From positions 86,895 through 150,894 of the forward strand of contig NZ_AECZ01000010.1 in assembly GCF_000179555.1 (NCBI RefSeq): a stretch of DNA of 64,000 nt, given 5' to 3'. Source of the DNA: Solidesulfovibrio fructosivorans JJ] (GTDB taxonomy: Bacteria; Desulfobacterota; Desulfovibrionia; Desulfovibrionales; Desulfovibrionaceae). Under the pieces are notes generated by a model, which did no database searches, was not told where the DNA came from, and was given only the letters and a program-made list of their open reading frames with translations. The stretch's first letter is position 1; each line of letters begins with the position of its first letter. Position numbers and translations under genes: made by a program. This document shows, piece after piece, positions 21,147-28,904 of this stretch.

Positions 21147-21477
21147 ACGAAATACACAACAAGCCTTCACTTCATCCTCACAAATTCAATAAAATAACTT
21201 GAAGACCAGCTCCATTCAATGGATAAAATTAAAAAAATAGCAACACAAGAGCGAGACGAATTTATAAACAATTTAATCTTGGTTTTATATCAAAGATAGA
21301 CTGCTTAGCTTTAATGTCAAAAATTGGATGAAAGACACTTCTTTAAACTTTCTTGATTCTATAATAGCTCCAGCCACAACGCTGTCAATACCGTATTCCT
21401 GGCCCGTACCTTCATACTCAAGACCCGGTTCCGATTTGACCAGAGGAAATAAGAGCAGAACGCCGCAGAGGGTACTG
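21147..21477. other. AT-rich junction after the integrase remnant
   Basis: Composition drops sharply in AT-rich sequence from about 21150. It contains no recognisable gene. The minus strand holds an open stretch of about 60 codons, from the 3' end of the regulator gene to a TAA near 21296, with a segment LEYEGTGQEYGIDSVVAGA that I cannot assign. This looks like leftover island DNA joined to the core chromosome. No second copy of the tmRNA 3' end was noticed. Confidence 0.4.
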
Positions 21478-22902
21478 TCAGGACGAGGAATGGCGCGTCA
21501 GCCCATGCTGGCGCAGCAAGGCATAGAGCCTGGCCCGGGACAACCCCGACAGGGCCTCGGCCCGTTCCATGCTCTCCCCGGCAACGTGCAGTAAAGCCTC
21601 CAGGTAGAGCCGGTCGATCCGGGCCAGTTCCTTGGCCCGAAAGGCACGAATGGGAGGGAAATGCTCCGGATCGAGGTCGGGACGCGGAGAGGGTTCCCGT
21701 TCCGCGATCGGGGCGCTCTCGACCGTGACGGAACGGCGGGCCAGCCAGGCTCGGATGTGCACCGGCAAATGCCGGGGGAGCAGGGTCGTTTCGGCCTCGG
21801 CCGCAGCCAGGGCGCTGTCCGTGGCGCTGAAAAGTTCACGCACGTTGCCGGGCCAGCCGTATTCGAAAAGCGCACCCCAAAATTCCGGTGAGCCCTCCCT
21901 GGCCGGCTCGTCCTCCTCCCCGGCCCGCATCTGCAGGCGATGGCGGCAAAGTGCCTCGATGTCCACCGTGCGGCCTCGCAGCGGCGGCAGTTCTATGGTC
22001 ATGCCCCGCAGCCTGAAGAGCAGGTCCTGGCGAAAGGTCCAATCCGCCACCATCCGTTCCAGATCCCGGTTGGTGGCCGCCACCAGCCGAAAATCGCTGC
22101 GCACCTCCTCGGTGGCCCCCACCGGGCGAAAGCGATGCTCCTGCAGCAGGCGCAGGAAGGCCTTTTGCACGGCCAGGGGCAGCTCACCGATCTCGTCGAG
22201 AAACAGCGTGCCGCCGTGGGCTTGGCGGATCAGCCCCGGATGCTTCTTCTCGGCCGTGGTGAAGGCCCCCTTCTCGTGGCCGAAGAGCATGCTCTCCACC
22301 AGCGATTCCGGCAGGGCGGCGCAGTCCACCACCACGAAGGGCCCGTCGCGACGGTCGCTGTTGTCGTGGATGACCCGAGCGAAAAGCTCCTTGCCCGTGC
22401 CGGTCTCGCCCACGATCAGGACGTTGGCCCCGCTTCTGGCCGCCCGGGCCGCCATGTCCAGGCAGGCCGCCAGCGCCTTGCTCTCGCCGATGATGCCTTC
22501 GCGCCGCAGCGGAGCCCTGGGCTTGGCCAGAGCCTTGTTGTGGTGGTACTCCACGGCCCGGCTTATGGGGAGACGGATTTTGCTCAGGGTGCCGGGTTTG
22601 GTGATGTAGTCCCAGGCCCCGCTTTTGATGGCCAACTCGGCCCCGTCCGGGTCGCCCTGGCCGGTGAGGATGATGATCTCGGGCGCGTCCGGCATCTCAC
22701 GGACGGCCGGGATGTGCTTTAGGCCATTGCCGTCGGGCAGGACCACGTCCAGCACCACCACGTCGAAACCGCCCAGGGCCAGCTTTTCCAGGCCGGTCTC
22801 AAGGCTGTTGGCCGCCTCGCTTTCCCAGCCCAGGCCGGCGATGATGGCCTGGAGGGAGCGGCAGAAGCCGACGTCGTCGTCGATGACGAGAATGCGGGGC
22901 AT
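21478..22902 (-). CDS. sigma-54 response regulator with altered GAFTGA loop
   Basis: 474 residues. Receiver: IDDD at 7-10, phospho-acceptor D52 (VLDVVLPDG), TKPG. AAA+ domain: GETGTGKE, FLDEIGE, ATNRDL, WPGNVREL. The sigma-54 contact loop reads GAFTTA instead of GAFTGA. The C-terminal Fis-type DNA-binding helix is AEALSGLSRARLYALLRQHG. GGGAGGCGGACAATC precedes the ATG at 22902. It follows its kinase gene by 26 bases. The divergent Hdr operon begins with a -24/-12 promoter, so this protein is its likely activator (inference). Confidence 0.93.
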   Translation of the reverse strand: MPRILVIDDDVGFCRSLQAIIAGLGWESEAANSLETGLEKLALGGFDVVVLDVVLPDGNGLKHIPAVREMPDAPEIIILTGQGDPDGAELAIKSGAWDYITKPGTLSKIRLPISRAVEYHHNKALAKPRAPLRREGIIGESKALAACLDMAARAARSGANVLIVGETGTGKELFARVIHDNSDRRDGPFVVVDCAALPESLVESMLFGHEKGAFTTAEKKHPGLIRQAHGGTLFLDEIGELPLAVQKAFLRLLQEHRFRPVGATEEVRSDFRLVAATNRDLERMVADWTFRQDLLFRLRGMTIELPPLRGRTVDIEALCRHRLQMRAGEEDEPAREGSPEFWGALFEYGWPGNVRELFSATDSALAAAEAETTLLPRHLPVHIRAWLARRSVTVESAPIAEREPSPRPDLDPEHFPPIRAFRAKELARIDRLYLEALLHVAGESMERAEALSGLSRARLYALLRQHGLTRHSSS

Positions 22903-22928
22903 GATTGTCCGCCTCCCTGAAAATGTCC

Positions 22929-24875
22929 TCAGACCGCGACGAAAAGAACCTCCCGAATCACCCGGTCCAGTTCCTCGAAACAAAACGGCTTGGCCAGCAC
23001 CCGCCTGCCGCCGCAGGCCCGCAGCATGTCCCCGGCCAGGGCCTCGTCATGGCTGGAGAGCATCACCACCGGCAGGTCCGGCCGCAACTCCAGCAGCTCC
23101 CGGGCCAAAAGAATGCCGTCCTGGCCGGGCCGCGACAGATCGACCAGGGCCAGATCGAAGCCCCGGGGATCTTCAGATAATGCCCGCCTGGCCTCGCCGC
23201 GTCCCGTGCTGGTTTTGACCGCATAGCCCAAACGGGCCAGGGCCATGGTCGTGCAGTGGACCATCTCCGGGTCGTCGCCCGCGAACAAAATGCGGGCCTG
23301 CGGCCGGGGCGGCAACTCCCTGGCCGGGACCGACGCGTCCGGTGTCCCGGCAACGGTCGGCCCCTTGGGAAACAGGACCCGAAAGGAGGTCCCGAGCCCG
23401 GGATGGCTTTCGACGCTTATGGCCCCGCGCATCTGGGTCACGATGTGCCGGGCCACGGTCAGGCCCAGGCCCGTGCCGTGGCCCTCGCGCTTGGTGCTGA
23501 AAAACGGCTCGAAAATCCGTTTCATGACGTCGCTGGTCATGCCCTGTCCGGTGTCGCTGACGCAAAGCCGCAGATAGGCCCCCGGCGGCAGGGACGACTC
23601 CTCGGACCAGTCGCCCTCCGTGACCACGGCGTCCTCGATGCGGACGGTCAAAAGGCCCCCCTCCTGGTCTTTCATCGCCTCAATGGCATTGGTCAAAAGA
23701 TTCATTATCACTTGGTGGCCCCGGGTCGGGTCACCCCGCATTTCGCTGCGCGCCGCCTCGATGCGCAGGCGGATGGACAGGCCGGGGGGCAGGCCCGGGG
23801 CCAGGAACTTGAGACATTCCTTGACCAGGGTGCTCAGGCGGAAACGCACGGGCGTGTCGCTTTCCACGCTACGTCCCAGGGAAAGCAACTGTTCGCCGAG
23901 CGCCCGGGCCCGCCCCACGGCCTCGACGATCTCCCGCAGGGACTCGGCCTGGGGATCGCCGGCCTCAAGCCGCTCCAGACATAGTTCGGCATGCAGGATG
24001 ATCGGTCCGAGAATGTTGCGCAGGTCATGGGCGATGCCGCTGGCCAGGGTACCGATGACCTCCATCTTCTGGGCGTGGCGCAACTGTTTTTCCAGGCCGC
24101 TGACTTCCGTGGAATCGCGCCAGACAAAGGCGTAGCCCTCCACCAAGCCGTGCTTGCCCCAAACCGGGGAAATGGTCTGGTCGCACATGCGGGTGTCCCC
24201 GGCCGCGTCCACCAGCAAAAAACGGCCCTTCCAGACGTCGCCGCGCTCCAGGGCGGCCGCGCCGCGCTCGAATTTCCGGGCCTGCCGGCTGCCCTTGTAA
24301 AAGGTCTTGAGACCGCGTCCCCGGGCCTGCCCTTGCGACACCCCGGTCATGGCCTCGAAAGCCTGATTGACGTATTCGATGCGAAAGCGGTCGTCGGTGA
24401 CGATCACCGCTTCCATGGCCTGCTCGATGGCCGCGGCGAGCTTGTGGCATTGCCTGAAGGCACGCTGTTCCCGGCTGGCGTCGCGCAGGCGCACGGCCAC
24501 GGCGGTCACCTTCCCGGCCGCGTCCAGAAGCGGCACCAGCCGCGCGTCCGCCACCCTGTCCGGCGGCAACGCCAACCGGTAGCGGCGCGACGTCCGCGAC
24601 AGCAGGACCTCGGCCACCGCGCCCCGCCAGAACTCCCCGTCGTCGTCCTCGAAACAGGTAGACAGCGAACCGTACCGACCGGCCTTGCGGTCGGCCGGCA
24701 GCCAGCCGGCCAGCCCCGGATCGACGGCCAGGACGGTTCCGTCCGGTGCCACGATCACCACGTCCTCCGGCTCCGAAGACGGATCACAGGCCGGTACGGC
24801 CCGGGACGGACGCGTCTGCGCGTCCGTGGAAGACGCCATGTTTTCCGGCGTCGGTCCATCCGTATTTTTTCCCAT
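22929..24875 (-). CDS. soluble PAS sensor histidine kinase with C-terminal receiver
   Basis: 648 residues, no membrane segment. An N-terminal PAS-like region (DVVIVAPDGTVLAVDP) and a clear PAS (IEQAMEAVIVTDDRFRIEY, QAFEAMTGVSQ) are followed by HisKA (GIAHDLRNILGPIILHAEL), N-box MNLLTNAIEAM, DTGQGM and GTGLGLTVARH. The C-terminal receiver has FAGDDPE, VDLSRPGQDG (Asp kept) and AKPF. The ATG at 24875 is preferred over 24902 because GAGGCGGG lies ahead of it. It is transcribed with the sigma-54 regulator downstream, and away from the Hdr operon. A cytoplasmic redox or metabolite signal is plausible but not shown. Confidence 0.92.
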   Translation of the reverse strand: MGKNTDGPTPENMASSTDAQTRPSRAVPACDPSSEPEDVVIVAPDGTVLAVDPGLAGWLPADRKAGRYGSLSTCFEDDDGEFWRGAVAEVLLSRTSRRYRLALPPDRVADARLVPLLDAAGKVTAVAVRLRDASREQRAFRQCHKLAAAIEQAMEAVIVTDDRFRIEYVNQAFEAMTGVSQGQARGRGLKTFYKGSRQARKFERGAAALERGDVWKGRFLLVDAAGDTRMCDQTISPVWGKHGLVEGYAFVWRDSTEVSGLEKQLRHAQKMEVIGTLASGIAHDLRNILGPIILHAELCLERLEAGDPQAESLREIVEAVGRARALGEQLLSLGRSVESDTPVRFRLSTLVKECLKFLAPGLPPGLSIRLRIEAARSEMRGDPTRGHQVIMNLLTNAIEAMKDQEGGLLTVRIEDAVVTEGDWSEESSLPPGAYLRLCVSDTGQGMTSDVMKRIFEPFFSTKREGHGTGLGLTVARHIVTQMRGAISVESHPGLGTSFRVLFPKGPTVAGTPDASVPARELPPRPQARILFAGDDPEMVHCTTMALARLGYAVKTSTGRGEARRALSEDPRGFDLALVDLSRPGQDGILLARELLELRPDLPVVMLSSHDEALAGDMLRACGGRRVLAKPFCFEELDRVIREVLFVAV

Positions 24876-25042
24876 GATACCCGCCTCGTACCATACCGGC
24901 ACAGCTTGTCAACGACGCTCATGCTGCAAAAACGACGCCGCCCTTAGCAACAAGCGCGCTTCCGTCGGACTTTTCTCTTCAACCCGCATAGAACAGGGAT
25001 TTATATCCCGTTATGGAGCCGACGTTTCCATAGCAACCTTTC

Positions 25043-25091
25043 GACAAGGAAATCTTCGTCTTGTCAGGGAAGACTTTTCTTCTTGTTCAAG
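25043..25091 (+). promoter_or_regulatory. candidate enhancer sites for the sigma-54 activator
   Basis: An inverted repeat GACAAG (25043-25048) and CTTGTC (25060-25065) with an 11-base spacer is followed by the palindrome CTTGTTCAAG (25082-25091). They lie 90-135 bases upstream of the -24/-12 element, the usual distance for enhancer-binding proteins, in the divergent gap beside the regulator gene. Assignment to that regulator is inference. Confidence 0.4.
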
Positions 25092-25179
25092 ACGCTTTTC
25101 CTGAGCAATCCCTGTCCCAAAACACGGCCCATATCGGCAAATCTCGCGAATTTTCAATCATCCTGGTCCACTGTGCCCC

Positions 25180-25195
25180 TGGCACGAATATTGGT
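25180..25195 (+). promoter_or_regulatory. sigma-54 (-24/-12) promoter of the Hdr operon
   Basis: TGGCACG, four bases, then TTGGT. The -24 block is perfect; the -12 block has GG where consensus has GC. It lies 42 bases before the HdrA ATG, leaving a leader of about 30 bases. A divergently encoded sigma-54 activator supports the call. Confidence 0.7.
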
Positions 25196-25236
25196 CATAA
25201 AGAGACAAACGACCGGGCAAAAGACAGGGAGGCGAC

Positions 25237-27261
25237 ATGGCCAACAGAATCGGGGTCTACGTCTGCCATTGCGGCACCAACATCGCCGGCAAGGTGGACA
25301 CTGCCGCCGTGGCCGGCTTCGCGGCCGGACTCAAAAACGTGGCCGTGGCCCGGGACTACAAGTTCATGTGCTCCGATCCCGGCCAGGAAACCATCATACG
25401 CGACATCAAGGCGTACCGCTTGAATCGGGTGGTGGTGGCTTCGTGTTCGCCGCGTCTGCACGAGAAAACCTTCCAGAACGCCTGCGCCCGCGCCGGGCTC
25501 AACCCCTTCCTCTTCCAGATGACCTGCATCCGGGAACACTGCTCCTGGGTGGTGGCCGATCCGGCCGAGGCCACGGCCAAGGCCAAGCACCTCGTGGCCG
25601 GAGCCGTGGACCGGGTCAACCACCACGAGGAACTCTACTCGCGCACCGAACCCGTGCACCCCGACGTGCTGGTGGTCGGCGGCGGCATCGCCGGCATCCA
25701 GGCCGCCCTGGACATCGCCAAATCCGGGCACAGGGTCCATCTGGTGGAACGGAGTCCCTCCATCGGCGGGCACATGGCCCAGTTCGACAAGACCTTCCCG
25801 ACGCTGGACTGCGCCGCCTGCATCTCCACGCCCAAGATGGTGGCGGTATCCCAGGACCCGAACATCAACCTCATGACCTATGCCGAGGTGGCCGAGGTCA
25901 CGGGGTTTGTCGGCAACTTCACGGTCACCATCCGCCGCAAGCCCCGCTACATCGACGAAACCAAATGCACGGGCTGCGGACTGTGCCTGGAGAAGTGCCC
26001 GACCAAGGTCCCGAGCGAATTCGAGGAAGGCATCGGCATACGCCGGGCCATCTACCGCAATTCGCCCCAAAGCGTGCCCAATAAGCCCGTCATCGACACC
26101 GAGCACTGCCTGTACTTCCGCAAGGGCAAGTGCCGGGTGTGCGAAAAGAACTGCCCCTCCGGGGCCGTCGATTTCGAGCAAAGGGAAAGCCTGCTGACGC
26201 TCGAGGTCGGCACCATCGTCATGGCCACCGGGTTTGCCGCCTTCGACCCCACGCCCCTTGGCCAGTACGGTTTCGGCCGCTACCCCGAGGTGTACACGGC
26301 CCTGCAGTTCGAACGCTTAAATAACGCCGTGGGGCCAACCGGCGGCAAGATCGTCATGAAAAACGGGGCGCCGCCCGCGTCCGTGGCAATCATCCATTGC
26401 GTGGGCAGCCGCGACGCCGCCCATCATCCCTACTGCTCGCGCGTGTGCTGCATGTACGCGCTCAAATACGACCACCTGATAAAAGACAAGCTCGGCCACG
26501 ACACGGAGGTCTACAACTTCTACATCGACCTGCGCTGCTTCGGAAAGGGCTACGAGGAATTCTACGAGCGGGTGCAGAAGGAAGGCGTGACCTTCATTCG
26601 GGGCCGGCCGGCCCTGGTCACGGACGAGGCGCTCTCCCCGGAAGAGGAAGGCAAGCTCATCGTGGTCGGCGAGGACACCCTGCTTGGCCGCACCCTGCGC
26701 CTGCCCGTGGACATGGTGGTCCTTTGCACGGCCATGGAGCCGCGACACGACGCGGCCGAGGTGGCCCGGACCTTCGGCATAAGCCAGGGCCTCGACAAGT
26801 TCTTTCTGGAGGAACACCCAAAGCTCGGGCCGGTCTCCACGGCCACGGACGGCGTCTATCTGGCAGGCACCTGCCAGGGGCCCAAGGACATCCCGGACAC
26901 CGTGTCCCATGCCTCGGGCGCGGCCTGCCAGGCCCTGGCCCTGGCGAGCAAGGGCCAGGTGACCATCTCGCCCACGGTCAGCCACATCAACCCGGACGTG
27001 TGCATCGGCTGCGGCATCTGCATCAAGCTGTGCGCCTACGGGGCCATTGATTTCGACCAGCGCCTGGGCGTGGCCGTGGTCAACGAGGCTATGTGCAAGG
27101 GCTGCGGGGCCTGCGCCGGACACTGTCCATCCGGGGCGGCCCAGGTGCGCCACTTCAACCAGCGGGAGCTTTTCGCCGAGATCGACGGCTTGATCGAGCC
27201 GTTGCCCGTTTTGATCGCCGCCACGGACGAGGAAACCAAGGCCGCGCCTGCCCCGGCCTGA
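25237..27261 (+). CDS. hdrA: heterodisulfide reductase subunit A-like flavoprotein
   Basis: 674 residues. The N-terminal HdrA domain has VCHCG (10-13) and CSDPGQ. FAD is bound at GGGIAG (148-153). The insert has DCAACISTPK (191-200) and a ferredoxin-type cluster motif CTGCGLCLEKCP (244-255). Two more 4Fe-4S motifs, CIGCGICIKLCAYG and CKGCGACAGHCPSG, lie near the C-terminus. HdrA is the bifurcating flavin subunit that splits electrons between ferredoxin and a disulfide-type acceptor. GGGAGGCGAC precedes the ATG. It is the first gene behind the -24/-12 promoter. Confidence 0.95.
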   Translation: MANRIGVYVCHCGTNIAGKVDTAAVAGFAAGLKNVAVARDYKFMCSDPGQETIIRDIKAYRLNRVVVASCSPRLHEKTFQNACARAGLNPFLFQMTCIREHCSWVVADPAEATAKAKHLVAGAVDRVNHHEELYSRTEPVHPDVLVVGGGIAGIQAALDIAKSGHRVHLVERSPSIGGHMAQFDKTFPTLDCAACISTPKMVAVSQDPNINLMTYAEVAEVTGFVGNFTVTIRRKPRYIDETKCTGCGLCLEKCPTKVPSEFEEGIGIRRAIYRNSPQSVPNKPVIDTEHCLYFRKGKCRVCEKNCPSGAVDFEQRESLLTLEVGTIVMATGFAAFDPTPLGQYGFGRYPEVYTALQFERLNNAVGPTGGKIVMKNGAPPASVAIIHCVGSRDAAHHPYCSRVCCMYALKYDHLIKDKLGHDTEVYNFYIDLRCFGKGYEEFYERVQKEGVTFIRGRPALVTDEALSPEEEGKLIVVGEDTLLGRTLRLPVDMVVLCTAMEPRHDAAEVARTFGISQGLDKFFLEEHPKLGPVSTATDGVYLAGTCQGPKDIPDTVSHASGAACQALALASKGQVTISPTVSHINPDVCIGCGICIKLCAYGAIDFDQRLGVAVVNEAMCKGCGACAGHCPSGAAQVRHFNQRELFAEIDGLIEPLPVLIAATDEETKAAPAPA

Positions 27262-27281
27262 CGTCGCCAACGGAGGATATG

Positions 27282-27704
27282 ATGGACGACTTCGAACCCA
27301 CCATCGTGGCCTTTGTCTGCAACTGGTGCACCTACACCGCCGCCGACCTGGCCGGCACCTCGCGCATGATCCAGTCCCCCAACGTGCGGTTGGTGCGCAT
27401 GATGTGCACGGGCATGGTGGACCCCAAGTACGTGATCAAGGCGCTTCTGTCCGGGGCCGACGCGGTGCTTATCAGCGGCTGCCACCCCGGCGACTGCCAC
27501 TACATCAACGGCAATTACAAGGCCCGGCGGCGGGTGAAGCTCTTGAAGGAAATCCTGCCGCGCCTGGGGATCGAGGAGGACCGGCTCCTGCTCACCTGGG
27601 TCGGGGCCAGCGAGGGCAACGAATTCGCGGCCACGGTCAACGGGCTCGTGGCCCGGATCAAGGAACTGGGACCCATCGAGGCCAGGCGCACCCTGGTCGT
27701 ATGA
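27282..27704 (+). CDS. mvhD: MvhD-family iron-sulfur subunit
   Basis: 140 residues. Conserved Cys occur in FVCNWCTYTAAD, VRMMCTGMVD and SGCHPGDCHY, which match the MvhD domain (2Fe-2S) that carries electrons between a hydrogenase or dehydrogenase partner and HdrA. GGAGG spacing favours the second of two adjacent ATGs. It lies 20 bases after hdrA and before an FrhB-like gene, which suggests electrons enter HdrA through this subunit. Confidence 0.93.
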   Translation: MDDFEPTIVAFVCNWCTYTAADLAGTSRMIQSPNVRLVRMMCTGMVDPKYVIKALLSGADAVLISGCHPGDCHYINGNYKARRRVKLLKEILPRLGIEEDRLLLTWVGASEGNEFAATVNGLVARIKELGPIEARRTLVV

Positions 27705-27728
27705 CCGGACAGTGACGGAGGGCGGACC

Positions 27729-28883
27729 ATGTCTACCACCATGAAGATCGAAGTGCCGGGCGAGGGCCCGACCGCCGCCCTGCGGGGCGTTTTGGCCAAA
27801 CTGCTGGACGTGCCGGACGTGGCCGCCGTCTTCACCCTGCGCCACACCCCGGGGGGGGCGGCCATGCCGGCGCTTGTGACCGACCCGGAGCTTCTGGCCG
27901 AAGCCGATCCCCTGGCTCCGGCTTTTCCCCTCAATGCCGCGACGATCCTTGCCCGGCTCACCCGGGGCGGCACCGAGGGAACCATCGCGGCGGTGCTTCG
28001 CCCCTGCGAGATCAGGGCCTTCGTGGAACTGGTCAAGCTCAACCAGGGCAACCTGGAGAACGTGCTGCTTTTAAGTGTGGATTGCCCCGGGGCCTTTAAC
28101 AACACGGACTATCGGGACTACGTGGCCCTCAACGGCGTCAAGGAGGTCGGCCGGACGTTCGTGCGCCGGATGCTCTCAACCGACGCGGCCGCCACCGACG
28201 ACGGTCTGGAGGTGGCCCGGGCCTGCCAGGTTTGCGAACACCCCGTGGCGGCCGCCGCCGACGGAGCCATCGGCCTTTTCGGCAATGATCCGGAAAAGGT
28301 CATGCTCGTGGTTCCCCAGACGGCCAAAGGCATGGGACTCTTGCGCCGCCTGGACCTGCCGGCTGCCGACGAGGCGCTTACGGCCAACCGCGAGGCGGCC
28401 CTGGCCAATCTGCTGCGTGAGCGCATGGTCCGGCGCGACGCCATGTTCGCCGAAACGGGCGCGGCCGTGGCGGGCCTCGAAAAACTCGGCGCCTACCTCG
28501 CCGGCTGCGTCAACTGCTACAACTGCCGGGTGGCCTGCCCGGTCTGCTACTGCCGGGAATGCGTCTTCGTCACCGACGTTTTTGACCACTCTCCCTGGGA
28601 ATACTTGAACTGGGCCAAGCGCAAGGGCGCGCTGAAGCTCCCGGCGGACACGCTTTTTTACCACATGACCAGGCTCGCCCACATGAGCCTTGCCTGCGTG
28701 GGCTGCGGCCAGTGTTCCAACGCCTGCCCGAGCGGCGTGCCGGTGATGGAGCTTTTCCGCACTGTGGCGGCCGGAGCCCAGGCGGCTTTCGGCTACGAGG
28801 CCGGGCGCAGTCCCGAGGAAGCGCCTCCGCTGTCGCTCTTCCAGGAAAAGGAATTCGCCGAAGTCACGGCGGGAGCGCAGTAA
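27729..28883 (+). CDS. FrhB/FdhB-like iron-sulfur flavoprotein subunit
   Basis: 384 residues. The FrhB-type segment VLRPCEIRAFVELVKLNQG and VDCPGAFNNTDY are present. Cys-rich cluster regions follow: GCVNCYNCRVACPVCYCREC and CVGCGQCSNACPSG. The family includes beta subunits of F420-hydrogenase and formate dehydrogenase that bind FAD and 4Fe-4S and pass electrons from a cofactor. Placed between mvhD and a second HdrA, it is probably the input module of the complex. The electron donor cannot be told from sequence; F420 is not expected in this kind of organism. Confidence 0.85.
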   Translation: MSTTMKIEVPGEGPTAALRGVLAKLLDVPDVAAVFTLRHTPGGAAMPALVTDPELLAEADPLAPAFPLNAATILARLTRGGTEGTIAAVLRPCEIRAFVELVKLNQGNLENVLLLSVDCPGAFNNTDYRDYVALNGVKEVGRTFVRRMLSTDAAATDDGLEVARACQVCEHPVAAAADGAIGLFGNDPEKVMLVVPQTAKGMGLLRRLDLPAADEALTANREAALANLLRERMVRRDAMFAETGAAVAGLEKLGAYLAGCVNCYNCRVACPVCYCRECVFVTDVFDHSPWEYLNWAKRKGALKLPADTLFYHMTRLAHMSLACVGCGQCSNACPSGVPVMELFRTVAAGAQAAFGYEAGRSPEEAPPLSLFQEKEFAEVTAGAQ

Positions 28884-28904
28884 CGCGGGCAAAAGGAGCG
28901 GATC

